Shown here: positions 24,081-33,300 of the stretch, piece by piece | Numbering within the stretch: the stretch's first letter is position 1 | Layout of the letters: each line of letters starts with the position of its first letter | IMG/VR virus record: IMGVR_UViG_3300032053_000047 | Span: 1 to 64,000 of that record | DNA: 64,000 nucleotides | Direction: 5' to 3' (one strand) | Source: a virus | Translations under genes and position numbers: made by a program | The notes under the pieces: model-generated | What the model was told of the DNA's origin: nothing | Database searches by the model: none | Seen by the model: only the letters and a program-made list of their open reading frames with translations

Positions 24081-24547
24081 GCGCCGAACGCGATCTATCT
24101 GCGGGCCTGGGCGCGGCTGATAAGGCCATGCGTGATGCGGCCATGTTCGGCATGGGCCGGGCAGGGTTGATGCTGTTACATGACTCAATTTTAGAACAGC
24201 CGACAGTGCCGAAAAAAGAGGGTGATCTACGCGGGTCAGGTTCAGTTCATGTACAGGGCAAGTTCCTAGAGGCATCCCCGGCTATCGGTATTGATTCAAC
24301 GCCAAACACGGCCAACATTGACCCGCCGATTGGCGACGTTATCGAAGCCACGGTCGGATTCAACAAACCCTATGCGGCTGTCCAGCATGAAGGCACATGG
24401 CAGACCGGCCCGCTGGCAGGTGTCCAGATCGTCAACTACACCGAACCGTCAAGTGGGCCGAAATTTCTTGAATCCAAAATGGCGGCACACGGCGAACGCT
24501 ATATAGAAGAGGCAGCGGACACCATGCGGCGGAGGATGGGATCATGA
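24077..24547 (+). CDS. Neck / tail-joining protein, HK97 gp10-like
   Basis: A 156-residue protein with a helical start, RGSGSVHVQ, FNKPYAAVQHEG (family-typical YA..hE) and a C-terminal PKFLESKM...AADTMRRR helix. These features fit the HK97 gp10-like neck proteins that join head and tail. ATGA overlaps couple it to both neighbours. Confidence 0.7.
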   Translation: MSAERDLSAGLGAADKAMRDAAMFGMGRAGLMLLHDSILEQPTVPKKEGDLRGSGSVHVQGKFLEASPAIGIDSTPNTANIDPPIGDVIEATVGFNKPYAAVQHEGTWQTGPLAGVQIVNYTEPSSGPKFLESKMAAHGERYIEEAADTMRRRMGS

Positions 24548-24957
24548 TGAAATCCTTCTGCTGCTGGCTGGTAGATCAGCTTCCCACGGGCGATCTCGTA
24601 TTGGGTGATACATTGCACCGGGGGTTCATGCCGCAAGACGTTCCGAACCTTTGTACGGCAATTATGGAACGCACACCGGGCCGGACAAATCCATATCTAG
24701 ATCATCGGACGGAGAAATATTATCAGCTTTTGACGCGGGGACCCTCCTATACCGCCGCTGAAACTGAAGCCCGGAAAATCTATGCCGTTGTCATCAACCT
24801 TCGGGCGATTGATCTCACCCCTTATGTGAATACCGGCGAAGACATTTACACCATTCTGATTACTGAAGGCAATGAACCGGCGTATATCGGACAGGACCCG
24901 AAGAGCCGGTTTGTGTTCAGCGCAAACCTGACCCTGCGGGTCAAAAAGGAGAATTAA
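24544..24957 (+). CDS. Putative tail terminator protein
   Basis: A 137-residue alpha/beta protein with IMERTPGRTNPYLDHRT and a YYQLLTRGPSYTAAETEA helix, the pattern of small phage minor-tail or tail-terminator proteins placed just before the major tail gene. Start at 24544 or 24547 (ATGATG). Confidence 0.6.
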   Translation: MMKSFCCWLVDQLPTGDLVLGDTLHRGFMPQDVPNLCTAIMERTPGRTNPYLDHRTEKYYQLLTRGPSYTAAETEARKIYAVVINLRAIDLTPYVNTGEDIYTILITEGNEPAYIGQDPKSRFVFSANLTLRVKKEN

Positions 24958-24958
24958 A

Positions 24959-25510
24959 ATGTTTCCAAGCACAGACCTTGGCCCGTGCGAAATATGGGCC
25001 GGAACTAACATTGCGGCTGCCGTCAAAATCTGCGACACCGTTGGCGGATTCAAACTCGGCTATACCGAAGAATACGCCGAAACCAAAATGGACAAAACAG
25101 GCAACCGCGGTCGATCTAAAGTAGTCATTGGCGGCGAATGCAAAGGCACTGGCGCAGCCGGTGAAGCAACTTTAACGCAGATTGCCGCACTAGCAGGTCA
25201 AACCGTTGATACCGGGGGTACTCGGCTCGCGTTAAATTCACGTATTGGCGATGACCTTCGGGCCGACGCCCAGCTTGTCGTGATCAAGCCGATCATCAAC
25301 AACGTAGTAAGTACTACGGCTGCCGACTGGTTCTATATCCCGGCGGCAACGTTTGAGGTCAACTGGGAGCTTGTGTGGGACGTTTCCGGCCAGCGCGTGT
25401 ATGGATTCGCTATCGAAGGCCATCCCGTAACAGAAGATGAAATAGTCACTGGCGGACGCCTCATATCGGACGGGTATGACGAAGGCGACATCCTCGTACT
25501 CGGCAACTAA
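24959..25510 (+). CDS. Major tail (tube) protein
   Basis: A 183-residue protein in the tube position, with GPCEIWAGTN at the start, GGFKLGYTEEYAETKMDKTG, and IPAATFEVNWELVWDVSGQR near the end. Beta-rich pattern and length suit a siphovirus tube subunit that polymerises around the tape measure. A strong GC hairpin follows, as after the capsid gene. Confidence 0.75.
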   Translation: MFPSTDLGPCEIWAGTNIAAAVKICDTVGGFKLGYTEEYAETKMDKTGNRGRSKVVIGGECKGTGAAGEATLTQIAALAGQTVDTGGTRLALNSRIGDDLRADAQLVVIKPIINNVVSTTAADWFYIPAATFEVNWELVWDVSGQRVYGFAIEGHPVTEDEIVTGGRLISDGYDEGDILVLGN

Positions 25511-25527
25511 TTTCAAATAATGGAACT

Positions 25528-25551
25528 GGGGGCCGGTATGGTCCGGCCCCC
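25528..25551 (+). terminator. GC hairpin after the tail-tube gene
   Basis: GGGGGCCGG, loop TATGGT, CCGGCCCCC: a perfect 9-bp stem without a U-run. Likely reduces read-through into the chaperone gene or protects the tube mRNA end. Confidence 0.5.
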
Positions 25552-25573
25552 GCATACAACGGAGGTTTTACTT

Positions 25574-25897
25574 GTGGCTCGACACATGAATATTGATGAA
25601 TTGCCCTCGGCTAACGAAGCAGTGACGTTTACGCTTGGCGGCAAAATCTACACAATTACCGATTATAGCCGCGAGATGTACGGGCGAGTCCTTGCTATTG
25701 AAGAAGAGGGACAGGCGAGCAATCAGAACCCTGGCGCAATCCACGCAAAACAGTTGGCCATGATGACGGGCCAGCCGGAGGAAGAGTTCCTAGTTGTGAA
25801 TGATTTGCGCAAAACGGCAGCGGCAATTGGATTCGCCATGGGCGCCATTATCGAATCAGCGGATGCGGCCACAAATAGAAAAAAGCCGAGGCGGTAG
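25574..25897 (+). CDS. Tail assembly chaperone, G-like
   Basis: A 107-residue protein in the lambda gpG position between tube and tape measure. The GTG at 25574 is eight bases after GGAGG, better supported than 25520. Near its end the codons AGA AAA AAG contain the in-frame slippery heptamer A AAA AAG; a -1 shift there leads into the downstream T-like frame, giving a G-T fusion. Confidence 0.75.
   Translation: MARHMNIDELPSANEAVTFTLGGKIYTITDYSREMYGRVLAIEEEGQASNQNPGAIHAKQLAMMTGQPEEEFLVVNDLRKTAAAIGFAMGAIIESADAATNRKKPRR
25879..25885 (+). other. Programmed -1 frameshift site
   Basis: A AAA AAG in the correct phase relative to the G-like frame, the same heptamer used in E. coli dnaX. A GGGG/CCCC hairpin (about 25905-25920) lies some 20 bases downstream and may stimulate slipping. 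Confidence 0.7.
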
Positions 25898-26196
25898 CTG
25901 ATGTTTGGGGGACGTTCCCCGGATTTAGTTACCGTGAAATAAAGAGGCTTCCCGAACGCCCCATAGTGTTAGCGTCGTGGGTACGGCAGGCACAACGGAT
26001 TGAAGCACGCCGACAGTTAGACGCGATGACAGCAGCGGATATCCCATTTATGGATAACGACAAACGCGAAAAGTTGCGCAGAACGTTGATCCAGATCGCT
26101 GAGACAGAAGACATACGGGCGGAGGCCACGCAAGAAGCGCAGTGGGCGGCTAACCGCGAATCAGTACGGCGTGGGTTGAAGAGAAAAAGGATCTAG
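25879..26196 (+). CDS. T-like extension reached by -1 frameshift
   Basis: After slipping at A AAA AAG (25879-25885) the -1 frame is open through 26196, adding about 103 residues. It includes RLPERPIVLASWVRQAQ and a charged helical C-terminus. An independent ATG at 25966 exists but has no clear ribosome site. The lambda-type G/GT chaperones assist tail-tube assembly around the tape measure. Confidence 0.75.
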   Translation, partial: KKAEAVADVWGTFPGFSYREIKRLPERPIVLASWVRQAQRIEARRQLDAMTAADIPFMDNDKREKLRRTLIQIAETEDIRAEATQEAQWAANRESVRRGLKRKRI

Positions 26197-26198
26197 TC

Positions 26199-29159
26199 AT
26201 GGCCTATGACGCAGGTGCGGTGGTCGGCCATTTACGGATGGACATGTCCGGGTGGACGCAGAACGTCGCCAAGGCACAATCCGATTCAACGTCACTCAAA
26301 GCGACTATGAAAAGCCTTGGCGATAGTGTCCGTATGGCGTCCCTGGCATTCGGCGCAATTGGTGCAGCCATAACCTTGCCTCTCAAAAAGATGATCATGT
26401 TGGCGGGTGAAGATCAGCGGATATTTGCGCGCCTGCAACGGGCTGTTGAAAACGTCGGCGTGTCGTGGTCGAGTGCCGCTAAACGTGTTGATGAATTTAC
26501 CATGGCGATAGAACGGCAGTCCGTTTATAGTCACGATGAAGCGGCCGCATCTTTAACGCGCCTAATCATTATGACGGGCGATCTTGAGTCCGCCATGGGC
26601 GGCGTGAAATTGGCGGCTGATTTTGCTTCAAGCGGATTAGTTGATTTTCAAACTGCCTCTAAATACGTCGGTATGGCGATGTCTGGCCAGATATCTAAGT
26701 TGGGAAGAATGCTACCCGACATGTCGGTTGCCAATGATGAAATATTGAAGACGATGACCGGAGTGCAGTTAGCAGTATATGGGATTGATCTACTACAAAA
26801 GAAATTCAGAGGACTATCTGAAGCCGAACTACAAACATTACCTGGCCAATTAAAACAGTTGCATAACTATCTTGATCTCGTACAGGAATCTATCGGCGAG
26901 ACGATGATTCCGACTGTAACGGATTTTGTGAAACGCATGGGGGATGCTGCAACCGGACTTACGCGATTCATAAAAGCCAATAGTGAGGCGGTCGGGAAAG
27001 TGACTTTAGTCGCATCGGGCGTAGGCGTTGCTTCACTTGCTATCGCTGCCATGGGTGCTACATTGACGCTAGTAGTCCCTGGTATAGTTATGGGGTTTCA
27101 TGCAATAGCTATTGCAGCGGGCGTAGCGTGGGCGGCGATACTTGGTCCCATCGGCCTTATAGTTGCCGGACTCGCGGGAGTTGCTGTTGCTGCCTATGTA
27201 TTACGGGCGGAATTCAAACAGAATCTATATGGAATGAAAGCGGAATTCCAGGGGCTTGTTAATTTCATCGGCAAGGGTCTTGAAAACATGGTGGGCAATT
27301 TTGGCGGGTTCTTTCACGTTGTCGGCAAAGGATTTATTAACCTATTTAATTCCATAGTCGGCGGTTGGATGGGGATCAATGCTGTAATCAATAGTAGTAT
27401 TAGGAATATGTTTGATCCTAGTGGTCTTAATAAAGCTCTTGATGCTGGTCTTGCCGCAGTACGGAAGGACTATTTTGGGCCTCTATTCAATTTTATAACA
27501 GATGAATTCAAAGCGGAATGGATGAATTTGAAAGAGATTGGTGCGGCAACTGCCGCACAAATGATAGCAGACATTGCGGTGATACGCGGAAAGTTTCCCG
27601 GTCAGTCCGTGGGCGAACAGATGCAATCCTGGTTTCCTGTTATACCTGAACCCAAACCCGCGCCTGGCGCATCCGATGTCGAAAAGGGGGCCGCTGATGC
27701 TGCTAAAAAGGCACTGGAAGATCTTATCGATGCGGGCAAAGCCGCCTATTACGCAATAAACCCGGTTGAGGGCATCTTTGCCAAACTACAAGAGGATCTA
27801 CTCGGTATAAAAGCCGCCGGATTACTTACCGATGACACGCGCAGCCTGCTCGGGGTTGCCTTATGGGACCAGATCAAAGAACTCGCACCTGCGTCTATAC
27901 AGGCCATCATAGACAAGATCGCCGCACTTGACCCTGCAATTGCAGCCGCTACGGAATCGGTCCGCCAACTCGCCATAGCGGGCGAAGCCACGAAGATCCT
28001 CACCGAAGCCCAACCCGATCTCATGGCGTTCCAAAAGATCACTGGCGAACTTGAAACGCTCAAAACGGCGGGCCGCATGGGCGACGAGACTATGAACATC
28101 ATGTCCGCCCAGTACTGGCGCGAATGGGGCGGCATGGCTGATGCGGAATTGCAGCGGCTCATAGATCGGCTCGACGAAATGGGTGGGGCGGCGGCGGAAG
28201 TTGGCGAACAGTTACGGACCAATATGGCGTTAGAAAGCGTTGAAAAAAAAGCCGATCCAGAACTGGCAAAAATCAATAGAAAAATAAAAGCGTGGGAGGA
28301 TTTGCGCGGAATGGTAGGCAGTCTGGCAGGCGAATTATCTACCTTGGGATCAAATATGGGTAGCACGGCACTCCAGGCAATCGGACAAATTATTAGTGCT
28401 CTACTTACTATGATAATCACCTACTATATGATGATGGCGGCGGCTATTGCTGCGGGAACGGCGGCGGCGATGGCATGGATGGCAATACTAGGACCAATTT
28501 ATCTTGTTGTTGCAGCGATAAACCTTGTTATCAGTCTTTTCATGATGTGCGGTAGTACAGCCAAAAAAGAAATCACCACCATTCAAAAATTGATGAAGGG
28601 CCTGCAAGACGTAATGAATTCCGCCATAGACAGTTTTGCCGACGCCTGGGTGGATTTCCTCGAAACCGGCAAGTTCGAGTTCAAGGAATTTGTAGACAGC
28701 GTTTTGAAAGATCTTGCCCGTATGATGGCCCGGCTGGCCATGCAGGAAATTATCGGCGGTGTCTTTGGTCTAAGTGCAAGTGTGTTCAGCGCCAAAGGCA
28801 ATGTGTTCAAGGCGGGCAACATCGTGCCGTTCGCACGCGGCGGCGTAGTTCCCTACCCCACCATGTTCCCCATGCCGGCCAACAAACGCGGCATGATGGG
28901 CGAGGCGGGGCCGGAAGCGGTGTTCCCGCTTACACGGACACGCGGGGGCGATCTCGGTGTGCGGGGACAGGTTGCGCCGGTCAACATCGTGGTCAACGAC
29001 ATGCGCCGGGGCGGCGAGCCGGTCCAGGTATCCGAACAGACGGCCCGCGACGGCACACGGCAATTACAGATCACAATCCGCGACGCCATTGAGAGCATTG
29101 CCGCTGAAGGCGGGTTAAAGCGCACACTCCGGCTGGCAGGCATACAGGGGGCCTACTAA
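26199..29159 (+). CDS. Tail tape measure protein
   Basis: A 986-residue protein, the second longest here. It is mostly helical, with hydrophobic spans around residues 265-340 (VASGVGVASLAIAAMGATL and on) and again around 715-785, the usual transmembrane-like segments of tape measures. The C-terminal 100 residues (MMGEAGPEAVFPLTRTRGG) contain the very common tape-measure end motif GEAGPEAV. It sets tail length. Confidence 0.9.
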   Translation: MAYDAGAVVGHLRMDMSGWTQNVAKAQSDSTSLKATMKSLGDSVRMASLAFGAIGAAITLPLKKMIMLAGEDQRIFARLQRAVENVGVSWSSAAKRVDEFTMAIERQSVYSHDEAAASLTRLIIMTGDLESAMGGVKLAADFASSGLVDFQTASKYVGMAMSGQISKLGRMLPDMSVANDEILKTMTGVQLAVYGIDLLQKKFRGLSEAELQTLPGQLKQLHNYLDLVQESIGETMIPTVTDFVKRMGDAATGLTRFIKANSEAVGKVTLVASGVGVASLAIAAMGATLTLVVPGIVMGFHAIAIAAGVAWAAILGPIGLIVAGLAGVAVAAYVLRAEFKQNLYGMKAEFQGLVNFIGKGLENMVGNFGGFFHVVGKGFINLFNSIVGGWMGINAVINSSIRNMFDPSGLNKALDAGLAAVRKDYFGPLFNFITDEFKAEWMNLKEIGAATAAQMIADIAVIRGKFPGQSVGEQMQSWFPVIPEPKPAPGASDVEKGAADAAKKALEDLIDAGKAAYYAINPVEGIFAKLQEDLLGIKAAGLLTDDTRSLLGVALWDQIKELAPASIQAIIDKIAALDPAIAAATESVRQLAIAGEATKILTEAQPDLMAFQKITGELETLKTAGRMGDETMNIMSAQYWREWGGMADAELQRLIDRLDEMGGAAAEVGEQLRTNMALESVEKKADPELAKINRKIKAWEDLRGMVGSLAGELSTLGSNMGSTALQAIGQIISALLTMIITYYMMMAAAIAAGTAAAMAWMAILGPIYLVVAAINLVISLFMMCGSTAKKEITTIQKLMKGLQDVMNSAIDSFADAWVDFLETGKFEFKEFVDSVLKDLARMMARLAMQEIIGGVFGLSASVFSAKGNVFKAGNIVPFARGGVVPYPTMFPMPANKRGMMGEAGPEAVFPLTRTRGGDLGVRGQVAPVNIVVNDMRRGGEPVQVSEQTARDGTRQLQITIRDAIESIAAEGGLKRTLRLAGIQGAY

Positions 29160-29527
29160 TGAGCGCGGGATCATGGCCTAGCGGGTTGCCGCAACTGCCG
29201 TTAGTCGGGGTAGCTGAAGAACATCTTGCCAACTATATTGAATCGGATGTTGATGCCGGACCCCCGAAACGCAGGCGCAACACTACCAAACGCCGCATAA
29301 TCCAGACCGTATCGTTGGAATTTACCGGCGCGCAATACGCCATTTTCAAGACATTCTATCAGGACACGCTCGAAGACGGGGCGCTCACGTTCGATTGGAC
29401 CGATGCGGTTGACGATACGGCTGTTGAATTCCGGTTTGCAGAACCCCCCCAGGTCGGACAATGGACACCCGCACCCGACCCGGATGACAGGTTCTATACA
29501 CTCACCCTGAAACTGGAGGTTATGTAA
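29159..29527 (+). CDS. Minor tail protein
   Basis: A 122-residue protein after the tape measure, with beta strands (RIIQTVSLEFTGAQYAIFKTFY, GALTFDWTDA) and a FYTLTLKLEV end. It resembles distal tail proteins of similar size that sit in the lambda gpM position. The start overlaps the tape measure stop. Confidence 0.65.
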   Translation: MSAGSWPSGLPQLPLVGVAEEHLANYIESDVDAGPPKRRRNTTKRRIIQTVSLEFTGAQYAIFKTFYQDTLEDGALTFDWTDAVDDTAVEFRFAEPPQVGQWTPAPDPDDRFYTLTLKLEVM

Positions 29528-30019
29528 ATGCCCCGCGTGGTGTCGGCACAAGTCAAGGCGGCGGCAAACGCGCGGGAAACCGGCGTCATCCTGTTACAGA
29601 CGATTGATATAGTGCTTCCGGGCGGAACTACGCTCTATGTGGTCAACAATCCCGAAGACATTTCGGTCAACGCCCAGCCCTATACGCGCGCGGGGTTCCA
29701 GTTCGATATGCCGGAGGAAACCGAAGAAGGATTTTCAACGGCTCGGATGGCGGTAGACAACGTCGAACAATGGTTAACGCCCCACATCCGAAATCTGTTC
29801 GGACCCGTAACCGTAATAGTCCGGGTAGTCTCGCAATCCAACCTGGCGGCAAGTCCGCCCGAATTTGACAACGTAGAATTCCTATCGCGTCCGCTTCAAC
29901 TAAAAAATGTGACCTATGATACGCGGACAATGCGCGGCGTCCTGTCATACAACGATACGGCTAAACAATCGTGGCCGCACGATGGGTTTACGCCAAACCA
30001 TTTTGCGGGGTTGTTCTAA
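29528..30019 (+). CDS. DUF1833-like tail protein
   Basis: A 163-residue protein with the pattern of the DUF1833 tail family: an early ARETGVILLQTIDI strand, YVVNNPEDIS, then ARMAVDNVEQWLTPHIR and FLSRPLQLKNVTYD. The position matches lambda gpL. Likely a tail tip hub component. Confidence 0.7.
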   Translation: MPRVVSAQVKAAANARETGVILLQTIDIVLPGGTTLYVVNNPEDISVNAQPYTRAGFQFDMPEETEEGFSTARMAVDNVEQWLTPHIRNLFGPVTVIVRVVSQSNLAASPPEFDNVEFLSRPLQLKNVTYDTRTMRGVLSYNDTAKQSWPHDGFTPNHFAGLF

Positions 30020-30399
30020 TGGACTGGACCAAATACATCGGAATCCCTTTCTCCTGGCATGGCCGCGACTGGACTGGCGTGGATTGTTACGGCATTCTAT
30101 GTCTCGTATTTGAAGCGCGCGGCATTATCCTACCCGACTATGGGTATTTGGACGCCCCCAATCTTACGCCACTTTTTAGTGCGGGTCTCCACGAATCGTG
30201 TTGGCGGCGAGTCGATAAACCCACTACATTCGATGCCGTACTGTTTTCGATCAACGGCCAGCCGCTTCATTGCGGCGTTATGGTGGATGACACGCGATTC
30301 CTGCACGCCCGCGCGGGCGTGAACAGTTGTATTCAGCGCGTAGACGGTATGGCGTGGCGCAACCGCGTACTGGGGTTCTACCGATATGTACAGCCCTAG
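30019..30399 (+). CDS. NlpC/P60-like tail-tip hydrolase
   Basis: A 126-residue protein with the papain-like core of NlpC/P60 enzymes: the catalytic Cys in TGVDCYGILCLVF near residue 20, and a His in PLHCGVMVDD near residue 87. This is the lambda gpK position; such enzymes cut peptidoglycan peptides during entry. The ATG at 30019 shares a base with the previous stop. Confidence 0.75.
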   Translation: MDWTKYIGIPFSWHGRDWTGVDCYGILCLVFEARGIILPDYGYLDAPNLTPLFSAGLHESCWRRVDKPTTFDAVLFSINGQPLHCGVMVDDTRFLHARAGVNSCIQRVDGMAWRNRVLGFYRYVQP

Positions 30400-33300
30400 A
30401 ACAATAGATAAAGTTATCATAACAGCGGGTTCACTATTTTTCCCCGGTATCCGCACCCGCATGGAAGCTGAACCCGGCGGTTCGATTCTGGATCTTATCA
30501 GGTTGGCGAAAATCCCGGAACGGTATCATTCATACCTAACCGTATGGCTTGATGAAATGCCTATCCCAGAAACGTTCTGGCCGCGTGTCAGACCGCGGGC
30601 GGGCCATATTCTGGCTATCGGCATGGCACCCGCGGGCGACCTCACTGGCGCGAACGGGAAAGACACCCTGCAACTGGCGATTCCCGTCATGCTCCAATTT
30701 GGCGCAATGGCAGGCGCGCTCGCGTTGGGCGCTCCGGGGATTCTCGCTGGCGCAGCGAGTCTTGCGGGCGGCGGGATCGGGGTATGGATTGCACAAAACC
30801 TGATTCATGTGCCGGAACCCTATACGAATCCGGGGTTCAGCACAATCGTTGGGGCACGCAACCAGGTCCGTAAATATGAATGTGTTCCCCGCGTTTACGG
30901 GCGTATCCGGTATGCGCCGCCGCTTGCAGCTATGGCAGATATGCCATTCGAGGGGGCGGATCAATATGCCAAACTATTATTGACGCCCGGACACGCGCCT
31001 TTGGCGATTAGTGCGATCCGTATTGGCGATATTCCAATTGTTGACGCTGAGGCTGTAAACATTCAGATTGAACGTGTATGTCACTGGCACGACCAGGATA
31101 CGATTACACTATTCAGCCGCGACGTTCATACTATTATGCTTGAAAAGCAACTCAATTATGCCGATAGTTGGATAAATACTGAAGATCGATCCGGCGCAGA
31201 ATCTCCACACCTAAACGTCGTCACTGCTGCAACGCAGGAAAAAACCACGGAAGTCACGATAGATTTCTTGTTTCCCGATGGATTATGGAAGGAAAATAAC
31301 AAAGAGGTTGAATCGCGTACAGTTACGCTTGCCATTCGATACCGGCTCAGGGGTGCTACCGGGTCTAACTCTTGGATGTTATATTCAACTAGAGAGTTGG
31401 TATCCCCAAAACCTAAATCCGCTTGGGTTGCCGATCCGTGGACCTATACAAGCCTTGCGACGTGCAACAGCGTGCTTACAACAGCCGACGCCGCAATGAC
31501 GCTTATTGATGTAGGATCTAGGACCGTTTCGATGACTGTATGGACGTATTTCTTGGCGAAACTATCCAGCGTTGATGCTCGACTAGCGGCGAACATTGCA
31601 CAGGGTTTTCTTACATCTAATCAAGAAACAGAATCTATAACTGCCCGCGTCCTAATTGCCTCAATATCTGCAACACTCAACACGGCAACAATTACAGCAG
31701 ACATGACGGAATCCACCGCCTCTGATTTTAATGATGCGCTATCAGGTTTAACGTTTGTCCTCGATGCCATAGACTGCATAGAGCAAATGTTAGAGGCCCG
31801 CAACAATAACCTAGATTGGGATTCCCTTCCGGCATGTCACCGTCTTTGTATGTATGAATTGGGACTTACATTAGTGTGGCCACCGCGCCCATCTAATACA
31901 AGCGCGATTATCGTGACTGCGGCAAGCGCTGCGCCTTTGCCATACGCGGTTTCATGGTATGTTCCCGAAGGCCAGTATGATATTCAGGTCCGCAAGACTT
32001 CAGCGGATAACTATGGCGATCAAACCGTCCATGCAGTCATCGAGTTGTTTGCCTACCGGAGCACCTCGTTGGAAGCGGCTGTATCCGAGGCAATGAAACA
32101 AAAACTGGCATTCGTAGCCATGAAGATCAAGGCGACTGACGAGTGGAACAACCAGATCGACCAGATCACCATGCTGTGCGAGTCACCCTTGTACTGGCAT
32201 GACGGATTAGTATGGCGCGGCCCGGATCTCCTAGATGACGCCGGATATGAAGTATCCCGCAATCCGGCGTGGCAGATGTGCGATATCCTGCGGGGCGGCG
32301 CGGCCAAAGAACCCATTACGGACGACGATGATCTCGATCTTGTGCGGATTCGGGAGTTTGCCAATTATTGCAACACGCACAAGTACACCTGCGATATCGT
32401 ATTTGACAAACGGGTTAGCGCCGAAGAAGCGATGATGACCGTATGCCGGTGCGGGAAAGCCACCCCGAGTAAAACGGGTGAAGGCAAGTATACTGTAATT
32501 ATAGATCAACCTCAAACTACTCCCGTTGCCCTTATAACCCCGCGCGTGAGCAGCAATTTTGTTGCCACAAAAAATATGGAGGAACGCCCGCACGCACTCC
32601 GGGTGAAATTTCAAAATGCCAATAAAGATTATCAGGAAGATGAGGCATATGTTTATGCGGACGGATACGGGATAGAACACGGACTTGCCGAACCGACCGT
32701 CATAGAAGATGTTGAAATGCCCGGCGTTACCAGCCCCACGATGATCAAACATTTGGGCCGGTATTTCCTTGCTTGTTCCCAGTTGCGGCCCGAGATTTTT
32801 CAGGTTGACATAGATTTCAAAGCCATTGTATTCGAGCGCGGCGATCAGGTCCTGCTCCAGCATGATGTGCCGTTATTTGGCCGCGGGTCAGCCCGTATAA
32901 CGGCGTTGGAAGTCATTGGGGCACGCACGTTCGTAACGCTCGACGAACACCCAACAGCATGGGCGTGGGGTGCGGGTGCGTCAAATGCGATCCGTATTCA
33001 GACAGGAGGCAACCTGTTTGCCTATACGCCGTGTATTTACGATATTGAGGTTGATGCGGATCGGCTTTATGTTGATGAACCATACCCGACTAACTGGGGA
33101 AGTATCGCAGTAGGCGATCTTATTGCAGTTGGCGCAATTGACCTGGAAACGGTTGAATGTATTGTGCGCGGGATTTCGCCCGGCCCGGACCTGACATACC
33201 GCGTCACATTCCTCGATCATGCGCCCGAAGTCCATGACGCCGACGACGATATCCCGGAATACGATTCGCACATCACTTTACCGTATCATCCCGAACTTGC

